The notes: a model not told the origin generated them from the letters alone. A stretch of DNA of 64,000 bases from Pseudomonadota bacterium (GCA_021849075.1 JAJZTH010000002.1:36607-100606), one strand, 5' to 3'; positions 1-9,200 are shown, counted from the first letter of the stretch. Translations and numbers: made by a program.

Positions 1-1398
1 CTCATTTCCATTGTCGGGTCGCTGGCGCCGGTCTTCGCGCCCGTCGTCGCGCTGATCGGTTCGGCCGGGCTGGGCGCTGCGCTTGCCGCCGCCGCGACCG
101 CCGCCGCGCCGTTCATCGCCGCCGCCGCTGCGCTGGCGGCTGGCTGGGCGCTGTTCGGCGACAAGATCGGGCCGGTCCTGACGGCGCTGAAGGACAAGCT
201 GGTCGATACGCTGGGGCCGAAGCTGACGGCGATCTTCGACACGGTGAAGTCGGCGCTGGTCGAACTTTGGAACGGTCCCTTCGGCGAAGCGATCCGCGTT
301 GTGATCGGCGTCCTGGGAGAGTTCGGCGCGGCCTATACGTCGATCCTGGGCGAAACCCTGATCCGCATTCTGGCGGCGCTGGCTGATGCCGTCGGGACCG
401 CCTTCAAAGTGATCGTCGATGCCGTCAAGATCGTCGCCAACCTTTTGACCGGCGACTTCAGCGGGGCATGGAACGCGGTCAAGTCGCTTGTGTCGAATGT
501 CGTCACCGGCTGGCTGGCGGTTCTGGAAGACCTGGCGCCCGGCGCCGTGAAGGCGATCAGCGCGCTTGTGACGGGCGTCCAGGAATGGATCGGCCGCCGC
601 CTGTCCGCGATCTGGGAAGCCGCGAAGGAAAAAATCCAGTCGCTGGGCGACAAGTTCAAATGGCTTTGGGACGTTGTTGTCGGGCACAGCTACATTCCCG
701 ATCTGTTCGACGGCATTCAAAGCGAAGCCGCGCGCTTTGTTCCGGAATTCGTCACGCCCCTGACGGCCGGGATCGACACGGTTGCGCAAGCCTTCGAAGG
801 GCTGGATTTCAATATGCCGCCGCTGGACCCGTCGATCCCGACGCCCGGCGACGAACCGAACCCTGATGGGGAACCGTCTTCCAGCGCCGAAGACGACATG
901 CGGGAGAGCTTCCGCCGGACGTTCAGCGACGGCGTGCGTGCGGCGCTGGACGGCGATCTGAAGGGCTTCTTCCAGAACTGGTTTGAAAGCATCGGCAACC
1001 GCGCCTTCGAAAACATCCTGAATTCCGTCGCCGACGAATTCGGGAAGCTGTTGTCCGGCCTGTTCGGTTCCAGCGGATCGGGCGGCGGCGGGCTGGGAAG
1101 CATCCTGGGCGGCGCGCTGTCCAGCATATTCGGCGGGACGCCCGGCTTCGCCCTGGGGGGTAGCTTCACCGTCGGCGGGCGGCCGGGCCGCGACGCCAAC
1201 CTTGTCGCGTTCCGCGCCACGCGCGGGGAGAAGGTGACGATTACGGACGGCGACGCCGAAGGATCGGCGACCGGGCCGGGATCGCTTCAGTTCAATTTCT
1301 ATGGTCCGGTCACGAACCCGGAACAGGTCCGCCGGTCCGCCGCCCAGGCTGGCGCGCAACTGTTGCGCATGTCCGCGACCGGCAAGCGGGGGATTTGA
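1..1398 (+). CDS. Phage tail tape measure protein, C-terminal part
   Basis: The frame is open from base 1, so the gene starts before the window and only its last 465 residues are seen. Tape measure proteins set the tail length of siphophages and are ejected into the host envelope. What is visible fits this: long hydrophobic alanine/valine-rich helices in the first 80 residues, repeated amphipathic helices, and a glycine-rich stretch near the end followed by an FALGGxFTVGG-like motif, which is a common tape-measure C-terminus. It lies 4 bases before a DUF2460 gene, the usual place for a tape measure gene in this kind of tail module. The family call rests on pattern and context; the N-terminus cannot be judged. 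Confidence 0.85.
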   Translation, partial: LISIVGSLAPVFAPVVALIGSAGLGAALAAAATAAAPFIAAAAALAAGWALFGDKIGPVLTALKDKLVDTLGPKLTAIFDTVKSALVELWNGPFGEAIRVVIGVLGEFGAAYTSILGETLIRILAALADAVGTAFKVIVDAVKIVANLLTGDFSGAWNAVKSLVSNVVTGWLAVLEDLAPGAVKAISALVTGVQEWIGRRLSAIWEAAKEKIQSLGDKFKWLWDVVVGHSYIPDLFDGIQSEAARFVPEFVTPLTAGIDTVAQAFEGLDFNMPPLDPSIPTPGDEPNPDGEPSSSAEDDMRESFRRTFSDGVRAALDGDLKGFFQNWFESIGNRAFENILNSVADEFGKLLSGLFGSSGSGGGGLGSILGGALSSIFGGTPGFALGGSFTVGGRPGRDANLVAFRATRGEKVTITDGDAEGSATGPGSLQFNFYGPVTNPEQVRRSAAQAGAQLLRMSATGKRGI

Positions 1399-1402
1399 AG
1401 TC

Positions 1403-2029
1403 ATGGACTTCGACGACATTCAGTTCCCCGGCAAGATTTCGCTGAACAGCGTTGCCGGGCCTGAATTTTCGACTGACGTCACCGAAACAGCCGGGGGCTT
1501 CGAAAAGCGTAATCAGAACTGGTCCGGCGCGCGGTTGCGGTTCAACGTCGCGACCGGCGTCCGGACGGAAGCGGACTATGAAGCCGTCCTGGCGTTCTTC
1601 TATGGCCGGGCCGGTCGCGCGCGCGCCTTCCGCTTCCAGGACTGGTCCGATTTCAAGTCGTGCGGGATCGACGACACGCCCGCCCATGACGATCAGGTTC
1701 TGGACGTCGGCGACGGCGCGAAACAGTTCTTCCAGCTTCAAAAGTCCTATGTGTCCGGGCCTGTCACCTATGTCCGGAAGATCACCCGCCCCGTCGTCGG
1801 AACGGTGAAGGTCGGACTGGGCGGGATCAATCAGCCCGGCGGCTGGACGATCAATCACGCGACGGGCCTGATCACCTTCGCCACTCCCCCAGCGGCCGGG
1901 ATCGCCGTGTCCGCCGGGTTCGAATTCGACATTCCGGCGCGGTTCGACATTGACCGGCTGGAACCGATCCACCTGTTCCGGGGCGCCGTCCAGCTCCCCG
2001 AACTGCCCGTCGTGGAAGTCCGCGAATGA
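1403..2029 (+). CDS. DUF2460 tail protein (GTA gp12-like)
   Basis: This 208-residue protein has the hallmarks of DUF2460, the distal-tail protein equivalent to ORF12 of the Rhodobacter gene transfer agent: an early FPxxISxxSxGGPEF-like segment (here FPGKISLNSVAGPEF), a central GRARAFRFQDWSDF block and a late FDIDRLE segment. It would link the tail tube to the tail tip. The ATG at 1403 was chosen over upstream in-frame codons because it lies 4 bases after the tape measure stop and opens directly into the conserved N-terminus. Its stop overlaps the next start in an ATGA. The family and order are known from related phages; the structural role here is inferred. Confidence 0.9.
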   Translation: MDFDDIQFPGKISLNSVAGPEFSTDVTETAGGFEKRNQNWSGARLRFNVATGVRTEADYEAVLAFFYGRAGRARAFRFQDWSDFKSCGIDDTPAHDDQVLDVGDGAKQFFQLQKSYVSGPVTYVRKITRPVVGTVKVGLGGINQPGGWTINHATGLITFATPPAAGIAVSAGFEFDIPARFDIDRLEPIHLFRGAVQLPELPVVEVRE

Positions 2030-4803
2030 GCCGGTTCGTCACCTATCCCAAGCCCGGCGCGACTGGCACGATCCGCCGGTTCGAACCCGCCTATTGGACG
2101 GTCGATTTCCCGATTGCGATGATGGCGACCGTTGTGACGACGGGGCCGAATTCGCTTCGGCTGAAGGCGCTGTTCCGCACGAACCGCGACCTTATGGGGC
2201 TGATCTGGGAAGTCGAAGATCGCGACGATCATGGCGCCTATGCCTATCCGCGCCGGAAGGACTATCGCGGTTGCGTCCTGGAATTCGACTGGGCGTCGTC
2301 GGGAATTCGCCAGATCGACCGGCTTCAGTCCGTCACCCTGACGGTCGAGACATTCACGCACGGCACGCACTTCATTCGGATTTGGAACTATAAGACGTCG
2401 GGCACGCCCGACGCCTGTCATATCCGGATGGTCTTCGATCAATCGACGCGATCCGGCTTCTACGCGGACACGTTCGTCCCCTGGGAAGACGTCCGGCGCA
2501 TGTTCATTTCGCTTCAGCCGCTGGCGGCTGGGCGCGGCGATTGCTCGCTTGTCACGGCGGCCGCGAACGGGGCGACGTCGATCACGCTGAACGTCGGCGA
2601 CGGCGGTCCGATCACGCCCGGCGCCCAGGTCTATATCCTGGGGTCCAGCTTCGACGTCCCCGCCTACACCGTGACTTCCACGACGTCCGGCGCGGTCCAG
2701 ACGGTGACGATCACGCCGCCGATCAGCACGACGGGCGGCTTCAGCATCCCCGCCGGATCGGAAGCATTCGTCCAGACGGCGACGGACGAACAGATCGGCG
2801 AAAGCCCGGCGCAAGTGGACATAACGAACGTGTCCGTCACCGGGCCGAACAGCACGCTTCCCATGCTGACGACGCCGCAACCGGCGCACGCGCTGCGCAT
2901 GACGGACGGCTATGACAACGCCTATCCGTTCACGCCCCAGCGGCTGGTCGATCAGGTCCACGCCCTGGGCTATCGGGGTCCGTATGTCCTCTATATGGGG
3001 ATCAGCAAGTTCCATTCGCTTTCCTGGCACGCGGGCGAAAGCCGCTATGTCGTCGATCCCGCGAAGCCGAAGCTGAACGCCCCGACGGTCCAATGGCTTC
3101 AGGACTTCTTCGCCCGGCTTCACGCCAAGGGCTTCACGATCATCGTTTCCGTGTCGTTCGAAATCCTCGCCCAGTTCATGCCGTCGCCCTGGAAACAGCG
3201 GGACGCGAACGGCAATGAGGCGCAAACCGGCTGGGAACCCCCGTCGTCGCTGATCGCGCCGACGAACACGGCCGGGCTTGCCTATCTTCGCGACGTCTTC
3301 CTGGACACGCTGGCGCTTCTTCCCGGCGGCGCCGACGTCCATTTCCAGATCGGCGAACCGTGGTGGTGGGACGGCAGCTATGGGACGAACGCCCCGCATA
3401 TCTATGACGCGACGACGGAAGCCGCCTATGTCGCCGCGACCGGGCAAGCGGTCCCGACGCCGCGCCTGACGTCCGTCTATGGGCAACCCCCAGCGCCGCA
3501 ACTGCCCTATCTGCAATGGTGCAGGGATCAGCTTGGCGTCGCGACGAACTGGCTGGTCGCCCAGGTCAAGGCGGTCCACGCGTCGGCGATAACCTATTTG
3601 CTGGTCTTCACGCCGCAAATCCTTCGCGGCGACGCGCCCATGTTGCGCACGCTGAACTTCCCGGAAGCCGCCTGGAAACACCCGGCGTTCGACGTTCTTC
3701 AGATCGAAGACTATGACAAGATCGTCGAAGGCGACTATGCGTTCACGGACCTGACTTGGGAGCTGGCGACGACGGTCCTTCAATATCCGAAGGACCAGAT
3801 CGACTATTTCGCGGGCTTCAATCTGTTGCCCGATACGACCTGGATTTGGTTCAACACGGACAAGGCGATCTGGCGGGCGTTCAATGAAGCGCCGAAAGAC
3901 GTCTATGTCTGGTCGCGCGAACAGGTCATGCGCGACGGCTGGCTGTTCGACGAACAGGCGTGGAAGGTCTATCCCGCCGTCACCCGTCTTGCGCAATGCT
4001 GGCGGATCGACCGGACCGACGGGGTGACGCAAGCCTTCACGTCGTTCGACAAGCCGCTGATCGTGGACGGGATCACCTATCAGCCCGCGAACAGCTTCAG
4101 CGCCTCGCAACTGGCGTCGGACACGGATATGTCGGTCGCCGACGTCGAATTGCTGGGCGCGCTGGACAGCGAAGACATTCAGGCTTCGGACCTGTTGGCG
4201 GGCGTCTATGATCACGCCGAAGTCGAACTGTTCCTAGTGGACTGGGGCGACCTGTCGCTTCCCCGGACCGTCGTCCGTCGCGGCTGGATCGGGACGATCA
4301 GCCAAGCGGGGATTGCCTTCCGCGCCGAACTTCGCGGGCTGGGACAGCGCATTCAGCAACCCGTGATCGACACCTATTCGGCGGAATGCCGCGTCGATCT
4401 GTATTCCGCGCCGTGCGGCGTGAACCGCGCGGCCTTCGCCGTGTCGGCGACCGTCACCGCCCTGACGGACGGATCGCTGGGCGCGGCGTCCGACAATCGC
4501 GTCTTCTTCGCTTCGTCCCTGGGACAGCCCGACGGCTGGTTTGACTATGGCGAAATATGGTGGACCGGCGGCGCGAACGCGGGCCGGAAGACCGAAGTCC
4601 GCGACTTCCGGGGCGGCCGGATCGAACTATGGGAGCCGATGGGGCTGGACATTGCCGTCGGCGACACGTTCGCGATCCATGCCGGTTGCGACAAGGCGTT
4701 CGCCACATGCAAGGCGAAGTTCGCCAATGGCCTGAACTTCCGGGGTGAACCGCACGTCCCAGGCAATGACGCCATGCTTCGCTATCCGGACCCGAAAGCA
4801 TGA
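2026..4803 (+). CDS. Tail-tip hub protein: TIM-barrel-like N-terminus fused to DUF2163
   Basis: The last ~270 of 925 residues (about 655-925) are a DUF2163/phage_BR0599 domain, the equivalent of gene-transfer-agent gp13, a baseplate hub protein. Four cysteines sit in two pairs, C788/C797 and C888/C895, in ECRxDLYSxPCG and GCDKxxxTCKxKF contexts. Lambda gpL, which occupies a similar place, holds an Fe-S cluster with C-terminal cysteines, so cluster binding is likely. The first ~650 residues are extra: a beta-rich part (1-290), then a region (about 300-640) that reads like a glycoside-hydrolase TIM barrel, with alternating strands, aromatic patches and a WWWDG motif. Some databases name a similar module a non-contractile tail sheath TIM barrel. 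Gp13 proteins are usually only about 300 residues. ATGA overlaps join it to both neighbours. Confidence 0.85.
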   Translation: MSRFVTYPKPGATGTIRRFEPAYWTVDFPIAMMATVVTTGPNSLRLKALFRTNRDLMGLIWEVEDRDDHGAYAYPRRKDYRGCVLEFDWASSGIRQIDRLQSVTLTVETFTHGTHFIRIWNYKTSGTPDACHIRMVFDQSTRSGFYADTFVPWEDVRRMFISLQPLAAGRGDCSLVTAAANGATSITLNVGDGGPITPGAQVYILGSSFDVPAYTVTSTTSGAVQTVTITPPISTTGGFSIPAGSEAFVQTATDEQIGESPAQVDITNVSVTGPNSTLPMLTTPQPAHALRMTDGYDNAYPFTPQRLVDQVHALGYRGPYVLYMGISKFHSLSWHAGESRYVVDPAKPKLNAPTVQWLQDFFARLHAKGFTIIVSVSFEILAQFMPSPWKQRDANGNEAQTGWEPPSSLIAPTNTAGLAYLRDVFLDTLALLPGGADVHFQIGEPWWWDGSYGTNAPHIYDATTEAAYVAATGQAVPTPRLTSVYGQPPAPQLPYLQWCRDQLGVATNWLVAQVKAVHASAITYLLVFTPQILRGDAPMLRTLNFPEAAWKHPAFDVLQIEDYDKIVEGDYAFTDLTWELATTVLQYPKDQIDYFAGFNLLPDTTWIWFNTDKAIWRAFNEAPKDVYVWSREQVMRDGWLFDEQAWKVYPAVTRLAQCWRIDRTDGVTQAFTSFDKPLIVDGITYQPANSFSASQLASDTDMSVADVELLGALDSEDIQASDLLAGVYDHAEVELFLVDWGDLSLPRTVVRRGWIGTISQAGIAFRAELRGLGQRIQQPVIDTYSAECRVDLYSAPCGVNRAAFAVSATVTALTDGSLGAASDNRVFFASSLGQPDGWFDYGEIWWTGGANAGRKTEVRDFRGGRIELWEPMGLDIAVGDTFAIHAGCDKAFATCKAKFANGLNFRGEPHVPGNDAMLRYPDPKA

Positions 4804-5222
4804 CGACGCGCGGACAGATCGTCGCGGCCGCGCGCGGCTGGCTGGGGACGCCCTTTCATCATCAAGGGCGGCTGAAGGGCGTCGGCGTCGATTGCGCTGG
4901 CGTGATCGCTGAAGTCGCGCGGGAACTAGGCGTCGCGGACGTGGACCTTCGCGGCTATGGGCACCGCCCGGACAGCCGGGAACTTGAACGGCTTTGCCAT
5001 GAACACATGACGGCGGTTCCGGTCGCCCAGGCGCAACCGGGCGACGTGGCGCTGATCATGATCGACGGCGCTCCCCAGCATTTGGCGATCCTGACGGGCC
5101 TTCATGGCGGCCGGGGAATGCTTCACGCCTACGCGCCCGCCCGGCGCGTCGTCGAACATGGAATGGATCAGGACTGGACGGACCGGATCGTCGCCGCGTT
5201 CGTCATGCCGGGGGTCGAATAG
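4800..5222 (+). CDS. NlpC/P60-family tail peptidase (GTA gp14-like)
   Basis: This 140-residue protein is a phage cell-wall cysteine peptidase of the NlpC/P60 type. The catalytic cysteine is C32 in a GVDCAG motif and the catalytic histidine is H94 in QHLAI, with a PGD turn between them, as in the family. In gene transfer agents and related phages this small protein (ORF14) sits between the DUF2163 and large tail-tip proteins, and is thought to cut peptidoglycan during DNA entry. The start ATG overlaps the stop of the previous gene (ATGA) and the stop TAG shares its last base with the next start codon, GTG. The full length and both catalytic residues suggest it is active. Confidence 0.9.
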   Translation: MTTRGQIVAAARGWLGTPFHHQGRLKGVGVDCAGVIAEVARELGVADVDLRGYGHRPDSRELERLCHEHMTAVPVAQAQPGDVALIMIDGAPQHLAILTGLHGGRGMLHAYAPARRVVEHGMDQDWTDRIVAAFVMPGVE

Positions 5223-7474
5223 TGGCAACAATCGTTCTTTCGGCCGTCGGCTTCGCGCTGGGCGGTCCCCTTGGAGCGTCCATCGGATCGTTCATCGGGT
5301 CGCAAATTGATCAGCAGCTATTCGCCCCGACGTTCCGTTCGGAAGGGCCACGGCTGGGCGATCTGACGGTCCAGGCGTCATCCTATGGAAACCCTATCCC
5401 CCGCATATTCGGGCCGGAAAACCGCGTGTCAGGGAACGTGATCTGGTCCACGGGCCTGATCGAAACGAAGACGACGAAGAAGCAAGGCGGCAAGGGCGGC
5501 GGCGCCAAGTCGGAAACGACGTCCTACACCTATCACGTCGATTGCGCGATTGCCCTTTGCCGGGGACCGATTGCCAGCGTGAAGCGCATTTGGGCGGACG
5601 GGAAGCTGTTCCGCGACGAAAGCGGCGCCCAGAAACAGGCGAACGCGGTCCGGGTCTATACCGGCACGGAAAGCCAGATGCCGGACCCGACAATGGAAGC
5701 CGCCCTGGGCGCGGGGAATTCCCCGGCGCACCGTGGGCTTGCCTATGTCGTCTTCGACCGCCTGGAGCTGGGGGACTTCGGCAACCGCATTCCGAACTTC
5801 ACCTTCGAAATCGAAGCGCATTCGTCGGCGACCGTCGCAACCGTGATCGAAGAACTATGCGGCGCGGCGAACGTGCCTTTCCTGGACGCGGCGCGCGCCG
5901 ACTATCTGGACCTTCGCGGCTATAACATCGCGCGGGCGGCGACCATTCGCAGCGTGCTTGACCCGCTGCGCACCGCCTTCTTCTTCGACGCGTCCGAGAT
6001 CGAAGGCGAATTGCAGTTCTTCCCGTCCGACGGGACGCCCGTCGCCAAGGTTCCCCGCGACGAACTGGGCGCGCATGAATTCGGCACGGACCGCCCGGCG
6101 GATTATGAAGCGACGCGGACCGCCGACATTGAACTTCCCCGCCAGATCGTCGTCCAGCACATGGACCCGGCGCGCGACTATCAGGCGAACAGCCAGCGCG
6201 CCCGGCGAAGCACGACGAAAAGCGACGCGGACCTGTCCGTCGAATTGCCGATAGTCCTGTCCGCCGACGACGCGAAGGCGATTGCCGAGCGCATGGCGTC
6301 CATGGCGTGGATCGGCCGCGACGGCTTCACCTATCAGCTTCCGATCACCTATCTTCACGTCGAACCGGGGAACAAGATCGTCGTCGGGCACGCCGACGGG
6401 AAGGAACGCGTCGTCCGCGTCACCCGCCGCGAACTTCGGCTTCCCGGTTCCTTGCTGGTCGAATGCAAGACCGACGGCGCGGCCGTGCTGTCCAAGGGCG
6501 CGACCGCGGCGCCCGCAATCGTTCCGACGCAATCGGTCGCCCTTCCCGGCGTCACTACGGCGCACATTCTGGACTTGCCGATCCTTCGCAACGCCGACGA
6601 CGTGTCCGGCTTCTATACGGCCGGGACCGGCGCTTCGACCGGCTGGCGCGGCGCGATCCTCTATCGGTCGCGCGACGGCGGCGTGAACTATGACAGCTTC
6701 GCCGAGATGATCGACGGCGCCGTGATCGGAACAGCGGACGACGCCCTGGGGGAAGGTTCGCCGGAATTCTGGGACGAAGCAAACAGCGTCACCGTCACCC
6801 TGACGAACCCGGCGGACACGCTGGAAAGCGTCACGGCGCTTCAGGTTCTGAACGGGTCGAATGCGGCCGTGATCGGCGGGGAAGTCTTCCAGTTCCGGAA
6901 CGCCACGCTGATCGCGCCAAGTCGCTATCGGCTGGACGGCTTGCTTCGCGGCCGCAAGGGGACCGAAGACCAGATTGCCGGGCACGCGGCGGGCGACCGC
7001 TTCGTCCTGTTGACCGGCGGCGGCATTTACCGCCCCGAACTGGAAGCGGGCGAAGTCGGCGTCGAACGATCCTATAAGGCGGCGTCTGTCGGAACGAACC
7101 TGTCCGATGCCGCGCCGTTCACCTTCACGCATTCCGGGCGCTGGGCGAAGCCCTATGCGCCAGCGCACCTTCGCGGCGCCCGGAACGGGACCGGCGACCT
7201 TGCCCTGTCATGGATCAGGCGAACCCGCCTGGAAGACCCGTGGACCGACGGGATCGACGCGCCCTTGGGCGAAGCGGCCGAAGCCTATGAAATCGACATT
7301 CTGGACAGCGGCGGCGTCGTGAAGCGCACGCTGTCCAGCGCAACGCCTACGGCGACCTATCCGGCGGCGGACCAGATCACGGACTTCGGAAGCGCCCAGT
7401 CCGCGATCCGCGTGCGGGTCTATCAGATCAGCGCCCGCGTCGGGCGCGGCTTGCCAACGGAGAAGACGCTTTGA
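5222..7474 (+). CDS. Large phage tail-tip / host-specificity protein (gp15-like)
   Basis: This 750-residue protein begins with a glycine-rich hydrophobic segment (residues 5-30), followed by a conserved block of the putative phage tail protein family (Phage-tail_3): LGDLTVQASSYGNPIPRIFG near residue 45 and a YTYHVDCAIALCRGPI segment near residue 100. It matches gene-transfer-agent gp15 in position and N-terminal pattern, and should form the tail tip that contacts the cell. It starts at GTG, overlapping the previous TAG by one base. It lacks the glycoside-hydrolase-like TIM barrel that full-length gp15 proteins (about 1,300 residues) carry; a barrel-like domain is instead found in the DUF2163 protein two genes upstream. 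Host range would partly depend on its C-terminal beta-rich repeats. Confidence 0.85.
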   Translation: MATIVLSAVGFALGGPLGASIGSFIGSQIDQQLFAPTFRSEGPRLGDLTVQASSYGNPIPRIFGPENRVSGNVIWSTGLIETKTTKKQGGKGGGAKSETTSYTYHVDCAIALCRGPIASVKRIWADGKLFRDESGAQKQANAVRVYTGTESQMPDPTMEAALGAGNSPAHRGLAYVVFDRLELGDFGNRIPNFTFEIEAHSSATVATVIEELCGAANVPFLDAARADYLDLRGYNIARAATIRSVLDPLRTAFFFDASEIEGELQFFPSDGTPVAKVPRDELGAHEFGTDRPADYEATRTADIELPRQIVVQHMDPARDYQANSQRARRSTTKSDADLSVELPIVLSADDAKAIAERMASMAWIGRDGFTYQLPITYLHVEPGNKIVVGHADGKERVVRVTRRELRLPGSLLVECKTDGAAVLSKGATAAPAIVPTQSVALPGVTTAHILDLPILRNADDVSGFYTAGTGASTGWRGAILYRSRDGGVNYDSFAEMIDGAVIGTADDALGEGSPEFWDEANSVTVTLTNPADTLESVTALQVLNGSNAAVIGGEVFQFRNATLIAPSRYRLDGLLRGRKGTEDQIAGHAAGDRFVLLTGGGIYRPELEAGEVGVERSYKAASVGTNLSDAAPFTFTHSGRWAKPYAPAHLRGARNGTGDLALSWIRRTRLEDPWTDGIDAPLGEAAEAYEIDILDSGGVVKRTLSSATPTATYPAADQITDFGSAQSAIRVRVYQISARVGRGLPTEKTL

Positions 7475-8106
7475 CCGACACGCCGAAGATCGCGCTTCCA
7501 TACCTTGCGACCGGACAGGCGCAAAAGGAAGTCACGCACAACGAAGCCCTGAACCGGCTGGACGTCATGATCCAGCCCGCCGTCGTCAACAGCACGACGG
7601 CCGCGCCGCCCGGCGCCCCGACGAACGGGCAAGCCTGGATCGTCGCGGCGGCGGCGACCGGCGCCTGGGCGGGCAAGGAAGGGCAGATCGCGGCATGGTT
7701 TGACGGCTGGCAGTTCTTCCCGCCCGCCGACGGCTGGACCGTCTGGGACGCCGCGCGGGGTCGCCAGATCACGTTCAACGGCACGAGCTGGGGCGATGAT
7801 CGCCCGGCGGTCGAAACGCCGACGCTGGGGCTGTCCTGGATCGGTTACGGCGGCGGCTATGGAAGTCCCCGCTATTTCAAGACGCCCGACGGCCGGGTGA
7901 CGCTGGAAGGGCTTATGCAAGCCGGGACCGACGGGACGGTCTTCACCTTGCTTCCCGGCTATCGGCCGCCGGATCGGCTTATGTTCGCGTGCTGGTCCGG
8001 GGGCGGCGCCTATCGCGTGGACATTCTCGCAAACGGCGAAGTGATCCTGACGGGATCGAACGCCGTCTTCAGCTCGCTTTCGGGCATTTCTTTCATTGCA
8101 GCGTGA
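7471..8106 (+). CDS. DUF2793 tail-fibre-like protein
   Basis: The first ~110 residues of this 211-residue protein are a clear DUF2793 domain: LPYLATGQAQKEVTHNEAL at residues 9-27, then a GAWAGKEGQIAAWFDGWQF segment and a WxVWDAARGRxxTFNG motif. DUF2793 proteins are found next to tail-tip genes of alphaproteobacterial prophages and gene transfer agents and are thought to attach to a tail fibre. The last ~80 residues form a separate small beta-rich domain that could bind a surface sugar. The start is TTG, overlapping the previous stop as TTGA, which agrees with the packed gene order. The receptor is unknown. Confidence 0.85.
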   Translation: MTDTPKIALPYLATGQAQKEVTHNEALNRLDVMIQPAVVNSTTAAPPGAPTNGQAWIVAAAATGAWAGKEGQIAAWFDGWQFFPPADGWTVWDAARGRQITFNGTSWGDDRPAVETPTLGLSWIGYGGGYGSPRYFKTPDGRVTLEGLMQAGTDGTVFTLLPGYRPPDRLMFACWSGGGAYRVDILANGEVILTGSNAVFSSLSGISFIAA

Positions 8107-8489
8107 CGGCCATGGAACCGGCACATTCTGAACAACCGGCGGGGGAAAACACAGTGTCGCCATGGATTGAAACCGCCGTCGCAAAATACGGATGGATTTG
8201 GATCGGACTGACGTTCGGGCTTGCCGCGAAATATGCCTTGCTGATCAAGCGGGGCGTCCGGGTTCGGCCGATCCTGATCTTCGCCGACGTCCTGTTGCTC
8301 CCCATGGTCGCCCTGATCGCCTATTCTCTGGTCCATCAATTCGGCGCGTCCGGCGAAGCGTCGGCGTTGCTGACTGCCCTGGGAACCGTCGGCGCTGACC
8401 GGCTGGTCAAGCTCTACACGGACCGCTTCTTTGCCCAGATCGACCGATCTGAAGGCGTGACGCCCGGCGCGGCGCAACCCCCCGACTAA
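8103..8489 (+). CDS. Holin-like phage membrane protein
   Basis: This protein of about 128 residues has two strong membrane segments, near residues 30-47 and 57-77, then a more amphipathic third helix with a GxxGADRLVKLYTDRF pattern resembling LydA-type holins. It precedes the endolysin, so a holin role is plausible: it would make the inner-membrane holes that time lysis. Three starts are possible. GTG at 8103 overlaps the previous stop as GTGA, a pattern shared by most genes here. ATG at 8112 is the first ATG, and GTG at 8154 has a GGGGGAA ribosome site. All keep both membrane segments. Holin is inferred from topology and place. Confidence 0.6.
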   Translation: MTAMEPAHSEQPAGENTVSPWIETAVAKYGWIWIGLTFGLAAKYALLIKRGVRVRPILIFADVLLLPMVALIAYSLVHQFGASGEASALLTALGTVGADRLVKLYTDRFFAQIDRSEGVTPGAAQPPD

Positions 8490-8515
8490 CAACCTACATC
8501 ATCGGAGACATTGCC

Positions 8516-8947
8516 ATGGCAATCACACTTGGACAGCGGTCGCTGTCCCGGCTGGACGGCGTTCACCCTGATCTTGTCCGCGTCGTGAAGCGCGCGGCCG
8601 CGCTGGCGACCGCCGAAGAAGACTTCACCGTCCTGGAAGGCGTCCGCACCCCCGAACGCCAGCGCGAACTTTACGCCCAGGGCCGGACGAAGCCGGGGAA
8701 GATCGTCACCTGGACGCTGAAGTCCAATCACTTCCGCAATGCGCGGACCGGCTTCGGCCATGCCGTCGATCTGGCGCCGTTCCCGATTGACTGGAACGAT
8801 CACGGCCGGTTCGACCGGCTGGCGAAGCTGATCTTCCGCGCGGCGGCGGCCGAAGGCGTCGCGATCCGCTGGGGCGCGGACTGGGACCGCGACGGCAAGC
8901 CGCGCGAACGCGGCGAAACGGACAGCCCGCACTTCGAACTTGCCTGA
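8516..8947 (+). CDS. Phage endolysin, M15-family metallopeptidase
   Basis: This 143-residue protein is an M15 (VanY/L-alanyl-D-glutamate peptidase type) endolysin. Zinc-site residues can be placed: H72 in an SNH motif, D85 in GHAVDLAP, and H139 in DSPHFEL near the end. EGVRTPERQRELYAQGRT (residues 41-58) is the family's early signature. It cuts the peptide part of peptidoglycan during lysis. It has no signal sequence, so it needs a holin; holin-like genes lie on both sides. The ATG at 8516 has a CGGAGA site about 8 bases upstream. A few extra residues separate H72 from the GHAVD block compared with the compact SxHxxGxAxD form, which may be a surface loop. Confidence 0.93.
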   Translation: MAITLGQRSLSRLDGVHPDLVRVVKRAAALATAEEDFTVLEGVRTPERQRELYAQGRTKPGKIVTWTLKSNHFRNARTGFGHAVDLAPFPIDWNDHGRFDRLAKLIFRAAAAEGVAIRWGADWDRDGKPRERGETDSPHFELA

Positions 8948-9029
8948 TCGGCAACCCCTATCCCCAGCCTGAAGGATCGAACCGCGCGCGGCCGGGCTGG
9001 CGGCTGGCGCTTCACGCGAAAGGAAGACC

Positions 9030-9200
9030 ATGATCGACTATATCCTGAAGCGGCTTCGCGAGCCGTCCACCTATGCGGGCTTCGCCGGTCTGGCGCTTGC
9101 CCTGGGCCTGACGGCTACCGAATGGGCGACCATTTCCACGGCCGTCGCCGGGATCGCTGGCGTCGTCGCCATGCTGTTGACCGACAAGGCGGCCGGGTGA
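9030..9200 (+). CDS. Small phage membrane protein, possible second holin
   Basis: This 56-residue protein has two hydrophobic segments, about residues 16-28 and 34-50, separated by a TATEW turn, with positive charges at its N-terminus. Small two-helix proteins between an endolysin and spanins are commonly holins or antiholins. It starts with ATG at 9030 behind an AAAGGAAG ribosome site and ends in GTGA, overlapping the i-spanin start. With the holin-like gene before the endolysin, the cassette may hold a holin/antiholin pair; which one does which cannot be told from sequence. Confidence 0.65.
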   Translation: MIDYILKRLREPSTYAGFAGLALALGLTATEWATISTAVAGIAGVVAMLLTDKAAG

